Assembly: GCA_015680685.1 (NCBI GenBank) | Contig: MNCI01014495.1 | Coordinates: forward strand, 817,794 to 881,793 | Reading direction: 5' to 3' | Source: Gnetum montanum | Lineage: Eukaryota; Streptophyta; Gnetopsida; Gnetales; Gnetaceae | Length of the DNA: 64,000 nucleotides | In this document: one piece after another, positions 12,232 to 23,219 of the stretch | How the letters are laid out: each line of letters begins with the position of its first letter | How positions within the stretch are numbered: the stretch's first letter is position 1 | The notes under the pieces: model-generated | Told to the model about the DNA's origin: nothing | What the model saw: only the letters and a program-made list of their open reading frames with translations | Database searches by the model: none | Made by a program: the position numbers and the translations under genes

Positions 12232-13745
12232 ATGGGCAAGAGATAGTAGAAGAGGTAGTTGTTGATAGAATTGTTGAGGCATTAAATGTACATGTGGCAT
12301 CTGTACCAGACATTTTTGCACTTAGAGATGTGCAAACATTCGCAAGAATGATTTGTGGCAAATTGAGTACAACCTAGCATGAAGAGTTGTTAGACTAACT
12401 AGTGGAAATTGGGCAACCGATTCCATATATATTTGAAATTCCAGATATATGCTTGCAACCTAGTAGGAGCTACTAAAAGTAAGGGACAAATGCATTATCA
12501 TGGAAGGGCAACTTGAAATAGCTTGGGCTTAAAACAAATGCCTAGTTGTGGAGGTTGTTGAACTAAGAGCCTGCCTTGTTGATCCTATGTTTCTCAGCCT
12601 TGCACCGACCTATGATGAATCTTTTCAATAGCATTAGGAAAAGGTAAAAAAGGCTAAGGACATAAAGGAGACAACAATTTTTATCAATCTTTGGTCAATG
12701 TCACCATGCATAGTATCCAAAAGGCCTTAGATCAAACTCACTAGTAGAATGTCACCTTGACTGCAAAAAATCACTGCTTGCGAAATGTTGATGTGTAAAA
12801 GTAGCAAATGCAAGATTTCATCCATCAACAACAAGAGTAGCTAGCCAAAGCAAACACTAAACTAAGGAGATTAGTAACCAAAAATAGAAATCTCTCCATG
12901 GAGGAAGTCTAAGCCCTTCACTAGAAATCTATAATAGAGGTATCCGCCTAGAAAAAATAAGGCTCTCAAATTTAAGAGTAAAAAACCACTACAAAGATTA
13001 GGTTTTTCTACAAAAAGAAATCAATGAAAAACATCTTTAGATGGCAAAGGTGAAAGTTAATGAGGTCCTCCAACAACTTAAGGAAGGAGGTGATGTCTGG
13101 CAACCTATCTTTGGTAGGCTCAATGACTATAACAAGGTAGAGATCTGCATGAAGGAGTTGCAAATTGAGGAGATGATGGAGTACATGGAGCTTACTAATC
13201 TCCATTAGGTAAATCTAATAATGTTAATTGCTAGATGGTTGTGGTCGAAATTAGAGAAATAGGTAGCCAGTTTGTACCTATTGTATGAAGCTGAGTTCAA
13301 GCATCACAAGGACACCATGCAGAAACTTACGGTGGAAAATGCAAAACTCGATGTTCTCAAGTAGGTCTTCATCAATCAATAGTCTATAGCTGAGAGCCTA
13401 GCTAGGAGGTTGAGTGACTATCAAGAGCTACAAAATGCAGTAAAGGCATTTAATGTTGAACATAAACTTTTTGTTACCTAGTTCGTCAATGTGAAGGAGT
13501 TGTTCCCAGCAATGCCCTGTCCTTGGGATATTCCCACACTGGCTCACATTCAAGATGTGGCATGGACTGTCAACGATCCCTAGAGTAAGGAGGAGAAGAT
13601 AAAGGCACTGTTTGACACCTTCCATCCTCAACTAGAAGTTGTAGCTACCGCAGGAAAACCACAATTGCCTCAACCACCACATGTGCCTGAAGTAGGAGAA
13701 GGTCCTTCAGAGCCTCAAGAGTCTCCACTACCTGGGACCATTTAA
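12226..13745 (+). pseudogene. Third ORF (ORF3) of element A, C-terminal two thirds
   Basis: This matches the middle and end of the post-pol ORF of C1 and C2, in the same orientation as gag and pol. It begins at HGQEIVEEVVVDRIVEALN, continues through a Glu/Lys/Leu/Gln-rich stretch with heptad-like spacing (about 12800-13370, probably coiled coil), then the block CPWDIPTLAHIQDVAW (13519-13566) and a Pro-rich tail ending PLPGTI and a stop at 13743. The N-terminal domain present in C1 and C2 has been deleted. No signal peptide or membrane segment is visible. Function is unknown; the position is that of env-like ORFs in some plant gypsy elements. Many stops. Confidence 0.7.
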
Positions 13746-14006
13746 ACTTCTTCCTCGTCTTTGCACCATTAGAGGAATTATATTTGTTGTTTTTTATCTC
13801 GGTGTTCAATTTTTTATCCTGAACACCAAAATTTTGTAATGATTGTAATTCCATACACTCAGACACTTAGTTTTTGTTCATGTATGTTGTTGTATTTAAG
13901 TATGTTCGTAGATAGTCAATAATCCCATACCTTCTAAAACTTTTGTAAGAAACTTTGTCCTCCTTTTGTTCACTCGAGGACGAGTTTTCATTCAATTGTG
14001 GGGATA

Positions 14007-14905
14007 TGATGAGTCATGTTTTCTGGGATTTATCGATGAGGCCTAGTTGATGCAACCACATCGACATGACCCGATGACATAGCCACGTCAACATGGGATT
14101 TGATACGTTGACGTGGCCTTATCAATGTAGTGTTTGATTTGCCTATAAATATGCACTCACCCACCGTGTTTATGGGAGAGTCTTCGTCATAATTGTAGCA
14201 AAGCTCTTGCAATTTTGTAATTTGAAAGTTAGAATATTTTTCTAAGTGGCCACAGTAGGAGTTAAAGAGTGTATAGATCTTTATTCGAGCATAGTTGTAC
14301 TTCAGCATAGTAGTGTGTGCAATAATAAAGATAAGCTTTCTAATATACCTTGCAGCAGTTTGAAATAGATTAATTGTTTATTTATGCATTCAATGTTTTA
14401 TGTAATTTTTTAATGCTTTAAGTAATTAAGCTAAATTAAGCTAGATTAAATAGTAATTAATTAAGCACATAAGTCCAACCACTTTGAGCATATGCTTAGC
14501 ATTTGGTAATCCCAGTAACGCTTAACATTTGGTAACCCAGTAGCGTTAAACATATTCAGGATGTGTATGGTGAGTAGGAATGGATGCTTATGTTAAGATT
14601 AGTTAGGTGTAAGATAGTTAGATTAAATTAGCAATTTAATTATTTTATTTTATTCATTATTTTTATCCTTAGGTGACCCAAAACACAAAACATAAAAAAT
14701 GATAAAAAGCATATGCCCTAATTGCACTTAACCATACCTTTGCATTTCACAAGTGTAATTGGGAAGACAACGATTACAGTGATCAGATTCACTTCTTAAA
14801 GACTAGTGTACTTAGAAGGCCATAAGTCCATGAAATTTGATCAAATCACATGTAAATGCTTAGTGATTTATATGGTTGAGCGGAGGGACTACTCGTCACT
14901 TATTA
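14007..14905 (+). repeat. 3' LTR of element A
   Basis: An 899-bp LTR from TGATGAGTCATG, preceded by a short purine-rich tract (GTGGGGATA, 13998-14006) that should prime plus-strand synthesis. It ends in a decayed ACTTATTA. U3 contains an 11-bp inverted repeat (14082-14092 with 14107-14117). Confidence 0.9.
14143..14151 (+). promoter_or_regulatory. TATA box in the LTR of element A
   Basis: CTATAAATA stands in the U3 at the position where B (2761-2768) and D (44155-44163, 50307-50315) also have TATAAATA. Transcription would start some tens of bases downstream, before the conserved AATAAAG of R. Confidence 0.6.
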
Positions 14906-15750
14906 GTAACTCAAACATTTAGTATCTCTTAGTTAGAGATGTAAGAATAAAAACTAGGTGTTAGACCTTAAAAAATGAATAATGATTTTTAAAAGTTCAA
15001 AGTACATCAAATCATTAAGATAGAAGAGAGAATGTACACAAAAAGCCCAACATTTAGTAGGATGCCTATTTAGGTTTTCATCCTTACATCCAATTCTACA
15101 AAATCTTTAATCTAGCAAAAAGATCATGCCTTACTCTTTTTGAAAAGGATACTCCTAAGTTTTTGCTTCTTACCAAAAATTTCTTGTAGAGAGAAGAAGA
15201 AAACTATCTCCAAAATAACAAAAAAGAGAATATAATAGTTAGAAATAAGGAATAAATTCTAACATAAGGTAATAATTTTTCTAACTTAAGCATACAAATA
15301 TAAAAGAAATTTTTGTGATGGAAAATCCGGTTATTTATATAACAAGAGGGGTGAACCCCCAAATCACCAATTACAATAGTAGTATCATCATGGAGGGTAG
15401 AAGATCCTCCAGCAAAACAAATGAATACCCAGATTAATCAAAAAGCCACAAGCATTCTTATAGGGCATCAAAACCAAAAAACACTCATGTGCAACATCAT
15501 AAAGTTCATTTCAGAAAAGCAGAAGAACACAGTTTATGAGTGCCACATTGACTCATCTCGCAAGAAGACACAAATATAAGAGTAATTAATTATCTTCTAC
15601 TTTCAAAGAGAGTTTTTTATTAAAGCTATGAGGAGGACATCACCTCATATCCGACGTATTTTATCCTTATGTACATGTCTTTTAATTATTAGGAGACTAT
15701 AGAATTGTTGTGTCCCTATTCTAGATCACTTTTAAGTACTAAATCATTAT
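14906..15750. other. Unassigned A+T-rich interval
   Basis: No gene is visible. The stretch 14955-15030 (GGTGTTAGACC, AAGTACATCAAATCATTAAG) is a diverged relative of the 89-bp unit triplicated at 62531-62797. A block near 15330-15420 (AAGAGGGGTGAACCCCC) looks like a repeat edge but has no partner in the window. Confidence 0.4.
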
Positions 15751-16420
15751 TGGGCATGCAACTTTCAATAGAGTGCAAGTTGTAGTCTTTTTGGGCATGC
15801 AACTTCAAATCGAGTGCAAGTTGTATTCTTATTATGGTTAACAATCTTTATATTTTGTGAAATTTTAGATTTGGGAAAATAATTGCAATGGGAGTGTGAG
15901 TTATAGTGTAGTTGCAATTAACTTCCAAAAAATTGCAAGTCACAACCAATTGCATTGTGGATTATGTATTTTGTTAGGTTCCGTTGAAGCCTAGAATTGC
16001 AAGGAGCAATAAAATAACAATTTTTGGTTTCTTTTTAAAAGCAAGTTGCTAATTACAACCTAGTCAAAGGATGCTTGTTGTGGGTGACAGTTCGCTCATA
16101 GTTGGTGGTCTTTATCTTTTGTGAAATTTTGACCTTGAGCAAGTTATTGCAATGGGGTTGCAAGTTACAATGGACACCTAAACAGGTTACAGGTTGCCAT
16201 TCATATTGTGAATCTTATATTTTTCTAAGTTTTATTTTCAATATATCGCAAATCAATTGTGAGTCATAGTTAGGTCACAACCAAGGATTACAAGGACATT
16301 GCGAGTCTCAATGTCCTACCCCTAACAATTCTAGTTTTCACTTAAAGGCAAGTTGTTCTTTAAAATCTAATCATAATCTACCTATGTAGGTTATAGTTTG
16401 CTTGGAGCTAACTACCAAAT
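15751..16420. repeat. Degenerate nested tandem repeats rich in GCAAGTTG
   Basis: Two 41-bp units lie at 15751-15791 and 15792-15832. They share GGGCATGCAACTT and GAGTGCAAGTTGTA with a few mismatches. At a larger scale, about 15845-16100 and 16108-16400 are two diverged copies of one block of about 265-290 bp: CTTTATATTTTGTGAAATTTT against CTTTATCTTTTGTGAAATTTT, and a later AAAGCAAGTTG against AAGGCAAGTTG. No coding potential. Confidence 0.5.
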
Positions 16421-16671
16421 GATTGTGGATAGCAAGCTAAAAATTTTAATAAAAATGGTGGTGGGGAAGGAGTAAGAAACATCACCAAAATCACTATAAA
16501 TAAAGATGAAGACCTTAAGGCGAGATGTCTCATGTTTATGCAAGCATCTAAGCTTAAAAATAGTAAGCTAATTATGAGGGTTGAGAGGTGTAAAAGAGTA
16601 GAGTGAGGGAATTGCTGGTGTTTTGTTCTTCAATTAATAAGAGTGTTTATTGCTTTTTATTGTAATCCATT

Positions 16672-17300
16672 CTATAATGTCTTTACAACAATAAAGAGTT
16701 TTACATTTGCTTTTTCTGTGAGTGCTTTTAATCTTAAAAGAATTCTATTAATTCTTTCTTTGTGATGCAATGTTTGGCTAATTTGGGTTTGTAAAGGCAA
16801 GCTCCTCACCAAGTTGTAATTGAAAAGCAAAAATTTTAAGTATTTGATATTTAACTTTTGAAAGAATATCATAATTATGTTCTTGTGATTGGAAAATAAC
16901 TAGGCAATAAAACTTCTAAATAGAATAGAGAACAAGTAGTTGAAGACATCTCCAAATACAAAGAACAACGATAGATAGAAAACAATCAATCACCAAGAAT
17001 GATATCATTAATGCTTGGTTGAAAATTGTTGCCAATTCTAGATGCCTATTTCCAAGCATGATGTGCAATTAGGTAGTCATAAAAAACATGTGTAAAGGGG
17101 TCTTCAATTCCACAAAGAGGACACTCAATAGAAACCATTTTCATATGTTGAAAGCAAGTATGAATTAGAAGACCTTGATGGATTAGACGCCATAAAATTC
17201 AAAACTTTTAGTAAGTGGGAACATGCCAAGGATCTCTTATTTTCCTCATCTAAAATTGTGGTGATAATTGTATCCTATAAATCTTATTAAATTTGTTAGG
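16672..17300 (-). pseudogene. LINE (non-LTR retrotransposon) 3' fragment with zf-RVT-like domain
   Basis: On the minus strand, 17000-17235 reads LWRLIHQGLLIHTCFQH, then VSIECPLCGIEDPFTHVFY, then IAHHAWK followed by a stop. This is the pattern of the zinc-binding domain at the end of plant L1-type reverse transcriptases: a Trp-Arg-Leu block, Cys-X2-Cys, His, then an A-x-x-x-W end. Two in-frame stops precede it. The remaining C-terminal sequence toward 16672 is open for 66 codons but not recognisable. It is a truncated, inactive copy. It may belong to a different LINE from the one at 23949. Confidence 0.65.
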
Positions 17301-17659
17301 TATGATTACAAGGATCCCTTAAACACAACTTGTGCTCCCAACCTATCAAGATTACTTGTTGAGGTACACTATCATTGACAATATTAGTTACTTGTAGCTT
17401 TTTACTTATCAATTAGAGTATAATTCTTATATGTTTTGTTTACAAGCTGCAAGTTTGAACTATGCTTAAAGCATTTTTATGTTCTACTTAAGCTCTACCA
17501 AAATATTATGTTGGCAACATGAACTAGGGTACATATAGTTAAAGTTTTGATTCAAACAACCCCCTCCTATAGCTTTTTAGTTTTGGCTAAGAGGCCAAGG
17601 ACCGACTTTTCTATGTAAGAAAACCTATGTTGGTTAAAACAAACAAAATATTTGTCATT

Positions 17660-17800
17660 TTTCAAGTTGGTTAGAGCATAGAGCTTGTGGTTTGGAAGTT
17701 ACAAGTTCAATTCCAATGAGTATGCTAATTTGACATACCATTATTTTCTATGAAAGTTTCATATTGTCAACCCCAACACACAATAAATGAAATATGTTAA
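17660..17800 (+). mobile_element. tRNA-derived SINE candidate
   Basis: A polymerase III box A-like AGTTGGTTAGAGC (17665-17677) and a box B-like AGTTCAATTCC (17704-17714) lie at tRNA-like spacing. The sequence does not fold as a complete tRNA that I can see, so a tRNA-derived SINE head is the better call. The 3' limit is a guess, and no clear target duplication was found. Confidence 0.4.
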
Positions 17801-18034
17801 TCATAATATTAGGAGGTACAAGGTTAGAGGTGAGATGAGTGAGACTCAACTACAAGGTTGACCTAGTCACATATTTTATTCTGATCATAATGAACTTTCT
17901 TCAGTGTCTAACCTTATTTTCTAGTACTGCTAGCATTACAAATATCATTAAGACATTGCTCACTTGGCACAACTTATGATTTTCAAGTCGCAAAGTCCTT
18001 TTTATAACATATGCTAAAATACATCACTCCAGGA

Positions 18035-18086
18035 TAAGGTAAAAATATACGTTGAAGAAGTAAGGTAAAAATATACGCTGAAGAAG
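18035..18086. repeat. 26-bp tandem duplication
   Basis: Two adjacent copies at 18035-18060 and 18061-18086 differ by one base (T or C in ATACG[T/C]TGAAG). Confidence 0.8.
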
Positions 18087-18301
18087 TATGCCATTGAGTA
18101 TACAGGGCATAGTAAATCATCTGATGATTAGCATCGCGAAAAAAATTACCGGCCAAGCTGTTACCACACAAGGTAATACAGAAAGACCATGTGATTATAA
18201 ATCACCGGCAACATTGTTTTTGCTACTTTCCAAGCACGAGTTCCACCTGACATTCATTTTTAACATCAACTATAAAAGACAGGCTTTCTGAATCTTTCTA
18301 G

Positions 18302-18705
18302 CTGAGTCATGCTTATCATTTAAACATACCAAATCCCTTACATAGGTTAGGCATCAACTTAGAAGAAGGGCCGGATCTGATGTACATCTGCAAAAGGTCT
18401 GCCTTTTTCTTCATATATAATTCTGACTTGTCGAAGCCAATAACACAGGCAGGTTTTCAATGATAAAGGTACTACGAGCCACCCACAGGCTGTGTTGGTA
18501 GTGACGTGTATGATGAAGACCCACAGGCTGTGTTGGTAGTGACGTGTATGATGAAGAAAAGAGCCAGCCTTCAAGGATAGATGAAGCAATTGAGCAACTC
18601 AGAGAATCGCTGAATTTAGTCCGCATCTTCCTTGTTAATATCTACAAAGAGATGGAGATGGCAATGGCCAAGAAGGCGCATAAAGGAAATGGCATGCAAC
18701 TCTAG
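18302..18705 (+). pseudogene. Unrecognised gene remnant with frame-breaking duplication
   Basis: The codon choice and amino-acid mix are more gene-like than in the retrotransposon wreckage around it. The open stretch 18302-18460 includes LGINLEEGPDLMYICKRSAF and SDLSKPITQAGFQ, then meets TGA TAA. The same frame continues RYYEPPTGCVGSDVYDE until a 38-bp tandem duplication shifts it. From the second duplicate copy (18519) the reading continues EEKSQPSRIDEAIEQLRES, LVRIFLVNIYKEMEMAMAKK and ends at TAG 18703-18705. Counting only one duplicate copy makes both halves one frame. I do not recognise the family. It could be a pseudogene C-terminus or a captured exon. The upstream CTTTCTAG at 18294-18301 could be an old splice acceptor. 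Confidence 0.4.
18481..18556. repeat. Perfect 38-bp tandem duplication
   Basis: 18481-18518 and 18519-18556 are identical. Because 38 is not a multiple of three, it shifts the frame of the gene remnant at 18302-18705. Confidence 0.9.
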
Positions 18706-19604
18706 TATGATTTTGCAATTTCTTTACAAAAGAAGCCGTACAAGTAAGATGAAGAATATTATGCGTTTGATTGTCTCGAATCATTCATCTGCAGCAAATG
18801 CTTACTAAAAATTGGCACTAACATATTCAAAGGATAATGTTTGTGTGTTTCCAAGTACTATATATTTCAAAAAGAATGTATTCGTGTTTTCATTTACTAT
18901 ATATTTCAAGAATTGGGTTAGTAACGTCCTGCTAAACCATTATCGTGGAGAGAGACATCATAGATCTTTTGAGAATGACGGAGCTTCAGCCACCCCATGA
19001 CTTCGAAGGAGCAAAACTATAGCTTGAACAAAATTATGGATTGAAATCATACTTGGGTGTTTTAATGATTGTCGGACGATTATCTTTGCCGTGGAATCAA
19101 ATTAAATAAGTTGAGAAACCAGCGAATTATCAATTTCAATATGAAAAAAACATTACAACCTGAGATAAATCACTTCTAATATGAGACTCTCAATTATGTT
19201 TCAGACCCGCTAATACGGTTATCGTTGAGTCACACCAGCATTGGCAGACTTTCTTGTGTTTCTTTTTCTACCCTATCCCACTTCATCCATCATATTTATT
19301 ATTATGAAGCAGGTAACGCAATCTGCCAAAAATTACAACAGATTAACCTGGATGATGGCATGTTCACACAAACAATTAAACCATCTAATTCCTAATTCTG
19401 TGCAGCAAGCCTAAATTATGATTTGAAAGAACACTTCGTGGCAATACTCATTTCTCATTTCAGAAGAACACTTAAGTTTAAAGCAGGGAAAAAATGAGCG
19501 AAGCGTGATATTTCTACAGAGATAATAACAGTCAGAAGGGAACTGTGATCAAAAGTGTCTTCCCTTAGTAGAGAACCGACACACAAGTAGATTTTTATGC
19601 ATTA
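18706..19604. other. Interval without a recognisable gene
   Basis: Nothing convincing was found. Two related stretches with ACTATATATTTCAA at about 18857 and 18896 form a short degenerate repeat. The right part is the region downstream of the phosphoglycerate kinase gene. Confidence 0.5.
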
Positions 19605-19610
19605 TTTATT
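19605..19610 (-). terminator. Polyadenylation signal of the PGK gene
   Basis: AATAAA on the minus strand, about 55 bases after the stop codon of the phosphoglycerate kinase gene. This is a usual position for a plant near-upstream element. The cleavage site was not determined. Confidence 0.5.
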
Positions 19611-19664
19611 CTCATGGCAAATACTACTATTTGTCAAAATTGATCACCAAAACCAAACAAACAA

Positions 19665-22600
19665 CTAAGCTTCATCCAGAGCCTGCACACCAGGAAGGAC
19701 CTTGCCTTCTAGAAGTTCCAAACTTGCTCCACCACCTGTTGATATGTGGCTCATCTTATCCGCAACACCTACTTTCTCTACAGCAGCAACAGAATCACCT
19801 CCTCCAATGATTGTTGTAACACCTTTCTCACTCAGTTGAGCGAGTTTCTTTGCGATGGCCTATACATCATTGTCGAATCATTGACATGGACTATGTCAAT
19901 AACATAAAATTGTCAAGACAAGTCAATTAACACAACAATTTCATAGCAACAAACCTCAGTGCCAGCAGCAAATTTGTCGAATTCAAAGACTCCCATCGGA
20001 CCATTCCAAATAACAGTTATTGTGGTATCCAGAGCCTCACTAAAAGTCTTCACTGAATCAGGTCCAATGTCAAGACCCATCCATCCATCTGGTATCTCAC
20101 TTGCAGGAACAGTCTAACAACAGAAATCCAAGCAAGAAGAAAAATATTACACTATTAAGCGTCCTAAATTTTAACAATAGGATAGCATAAGTTCTATTCC
20201 GTTTCATACCTTGCTATTTGCATCAGCAGCAAATTTGTCTGCTATAACAACATCTGTTGGAAATAGAAGGTTTACCCCTTTGTCTTTAGCTTTCTTCATT
20301 ATGCTTGTGGCAAGTGAAAGTTTATCCTCTTCAACAAGTGATGATCCAACATTCAGGCCTTGGGCTTTATAAAATGTAAAAATCATGCCTCCACCAAGGA
20401 GAAGGTAATCACATTTTTGCAGCAATGACTCAATAACTCCAATCTTGGATGAAACCTTTGAACCTCCTAAAACTGCCGCGAAAGGCCTCTTCGGATTTGA
20501 GACAGCACCAACGAGATAATCTAGTTCCTAAACAAAACCAAGCATTTCTTATGAGATATAAGAGTGAAATGCAGATTAATCATATAGTGTAGTGTCCAAA
20601 ATTAACGGTCTCAGGTGATTACCTATTAAAATGGTAAGATTAACCTTTTAAGTACCAGTTCTTAAAAGGATTCCTTATGTTACAATCTTATCAGTAAGCA
20701 GAAAAAGATTTACTTTACCTTCTGTAGAAGAAATCCAGCAACAGAGGGCTTAAGGTATTTTGTGACACCTTCTGTTGATGCATGAGCTCTGTGAGCGGTT
20801 CCAAAGGCATCATTGACATAGAGGTCTGCAACAGAGGCTAGCTTTTTCGCAAACTCTGGGTCATTTTTTTCTTCCTCCTTATGAAAGCGAACATTTTCAA
20901 GGAGTAAAACCCCTCCATTAGGAAGGGAGCTTGCTAACTTTTCAACCTCCTCTCCAGTACAATCATTAGCCTTGACAACCTGAATAAGCGTTTTAAATTG
21001 TCAGAATAAAAGAAAAACCATAAACAACGTTCGATAAAAGCATCCACAAAAATCAGAGATAGAAGTGTTTTTTAAAGTACACACAATGACTCCAAGAAGT
21101 TCTGATAACCTTGGAACCAGAGGATCAAGGCTGTATTTGGGCGTCACACCCTTGGGCCTCCCCTGCACATTTCGCAAATAGATTAAAGAATGTGTCACTA
21201 AAACCTCAAACACAAAGAAAATCGATCGAGCGATGAACTCTCTATTTCAAGGAAAACATCCCTAGCACAATAACGGATTCAATAAAACCTATTTAAATAA
21301 AACGCTGAACGCAAATCCAGGGATAAATGTGCTCAAAACATAGTTATTTAAGTAACCCAACAAAACAGAAAATGATACATTTTACAACAGGATTAAAGAC
21401 AACTCGTTAGATGCATAAAAGGCCGCCAGAGGCAACCAATCTAAACCAAAATCGTAAACTTGTAATGATATTAATACATATCATAAAAATCCTGAACAAA
21501 ATACAAGAAAGAAGTGGCATAATAATATTAACATATAAGAAACATTTTAAAATTTTAGAATGTCCACAACAATCAGGTCTGCTATCTTATATGGTGTTGA
21601 ATGTGTTGGGCAGTACAAAAGAGGCATAAACAAGAGTATGTCAGAAAATAAATGCTTCAATAGATGTTGAATGTTAATAGAAGAGATAAACTACATGATA
21701 CAGACATTTATGGAAGACTTGGAGTGGCTTCTATTTCAGATAAGCTACAAGGATGGTGGCTTCGTTAGTTTGAACATATGTGAAGAACAGATAATGAACC
21801 TATAAAAAAAGGTTATTACACTACTATTACTATTCCAGATAAGTCATTGAAAACAAGACCAAAAAAGACATGATAAAAAATTATCAATGATGATTTGAAG
21901 AGACTGCAAATAAACAAGGATCTAGCTCTACATAGATGCAAATGGTGAAAAAAAACTCATGTAGCCCACCCCATTTTGTTTGGACAAAGTTAAGATGATG
22001 ATGAGGAGAATGTCTGACAACTACCTGTGAACTATAATAGCAAAATAGAAACTTATTTGTGTTTTTAATCGATTAGTTCGAGAATTTTAACGTCCTAAAT
22101 TCGATAAAAGTTAATACTGCATTGTCTGCATTGTCGATGAGTCAATCGAATATAAAATAGCAAAATTCCTGACCAAGGGAAAAATGAAACCCAATAAATT
22201 TAAAAATATCACGATCTCAACAAGGAATTATTGAACGTATAAAAATGTACTCTATCTTGCTGAAAATAAGCCTAGCATGGTTCAAAAACATGAAGCACCG
22301 CATTTCCTGAAAAGCCGAATCTTAGTAAACATGGAAATTGCAAACAAACTTAACTCAACATGCAAGTAAAATGCGAACTTAATCAAAATCCAAATTGATA
22401 AAAAGACAAGAATCACGCATGCTCATGTGAAAATGAAAAGTTTTTCACTCAGAACCTAGCGCCTCGAAAGCTTACCTTTAAGGAAGTTAGTTCCAACTAG
22501 AACACTCAAATATATAAAAAAACAAGGAACTAAATACCAATGGAAATACAAAGAACAAGTCGAACGAAGTCATTTGACCAGAGACGTTGAATAAGGTTGG

Positions 22601-23219
22601 ATCGAACTGGAAAATACGAAAAGGAACATAATATCTAAAATACCTTACGGGAAATAACAAATTCTAGCTAGAAAATATACTGAAACTGGAAAAAAAAAAA
22701 CAAAAAATAGCACGCGATCAAACATGGCGAAGGGATCGCTTTTTCAGTACTTACAAGGTGACTTGACAAAATGACCTTGGCGCCGTGATCGAGGAGATAC
22801 TTGATGGTAGGAACTGCAGCCCTAATGCGAGTATCATCTGTAATATTCCTGTTCTCATCCAGCGGAACATTGAGATCGGCTCTGAGAAACACCTTCTTTC
22901 CTTTGAGATCCTCCTCTTTCAGATCGCCGACGCTTCGCTTTGCCGCACAAACAACATTTCTGCGCGGAACGGCAACATTTTTGAACGATGGAGATGTCGA
23001 CAAAGCAGCATTGCGGAAGCATTCAGAATTCGGATTCGATCGAAGACATTTTAGAGCAGACGAAGAAGAAGAGAAGTGGCCGGATTTCAACGAAACAACG
23101 GAACTAAATTTACAAGACAGACTAACAGGTTTTTTCAGCGAAGCGATGGGAACAGTATTTGCTGCTCTAAGGCTCTGTGAGGGCTTCGCGAGAGCGAGCG
23201 CCGAGGATGTCGCAGCCAT
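19665..23219 (-). CDS. PGK: Phosphoglycerate kinase, plastid-type precursor (6 exons)
   Basis: It catalyses the reversible phosphate transfer between 1,3-bisphosphoglycerate and ADP, in the Calvin cycle and plastid glycolysis. Exons (plus coordinates): 22755-23219, 21085-21162, 20719-20979, 20210-20527, 19955-20113, 19665-19859; all five introns are phase 0 with GT..AG ends. The product has 491 residues. Residues 1 to about 91 are Ser/Ala/Arg-rich with few acidic residues, a typical plastid transit peptide ending near [12 protein letters not shown]. Hallmarks in the mature part are RADLNVPLD (113-121), HLGRPKG (154-160), GTAHRAHAS (from 241), WNGPMGVFE (410-418) and GGGDS (446-450). The ATG at 23219 has a good context (AAAATGGC); an in-frame extension upstream has no ATG. 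No stop or frameshift was seen, so the gene is probably active. Intron 1 (1592 bp) carries a LINE remnant. Confidence 0.97.
21560..22012 (+). mobile_element. RTE-type LINE 3' remnant in PGK intron 1, antisense to the gene
   Basis: The plus strand reads, with one frameshift, YGVECV, then [62 protein letters not shown] and [14 protein letters not shown]. These blocks follow the C-terminal end of plant RTE-clade reverse transcriptases (the stretch between the polymerase and the 3' tail). It ends in a short GATGATGA run (about 21993-22000), a usual kind of RTE tail. Stops and a frameshift make it inactive. It lies in the first intron in the opposite direction to PGK, so it is transcribed only as intron. 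Confidence 0.65.

Larger units (their letters stand above)
1..14905 (+). mobile_element. Ty3/gypsy LTR retrotransposon A, 5' end beyond the window
   Basis: A decayed long terminal repeat element reading left to right. It shows a partial 5' LTR, tRNA-Asp-type primer-binding site, gag, protease, reverse transcriptase, RNase H, integrase, a spacer, a third ORF and a full 3' LTR. The integrase lies after RNase H, which places it in Ty3/gypsy rather than copia. Element B interrupts gag at 2635-7289. All coding parts carry many stops and frameshifts, so it is dead. The last 621 bases of the 3' LTR align with the 621 bases of 5' LTR visible at the window start. The left target duplication lies outside the window. 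Confidence 0.9.

Noticed and set aside
17664-17720. A functional tRNA gene
   Set aside because: Boxes A and B are present, but no full cloverleaf or acceptor stem could be found.
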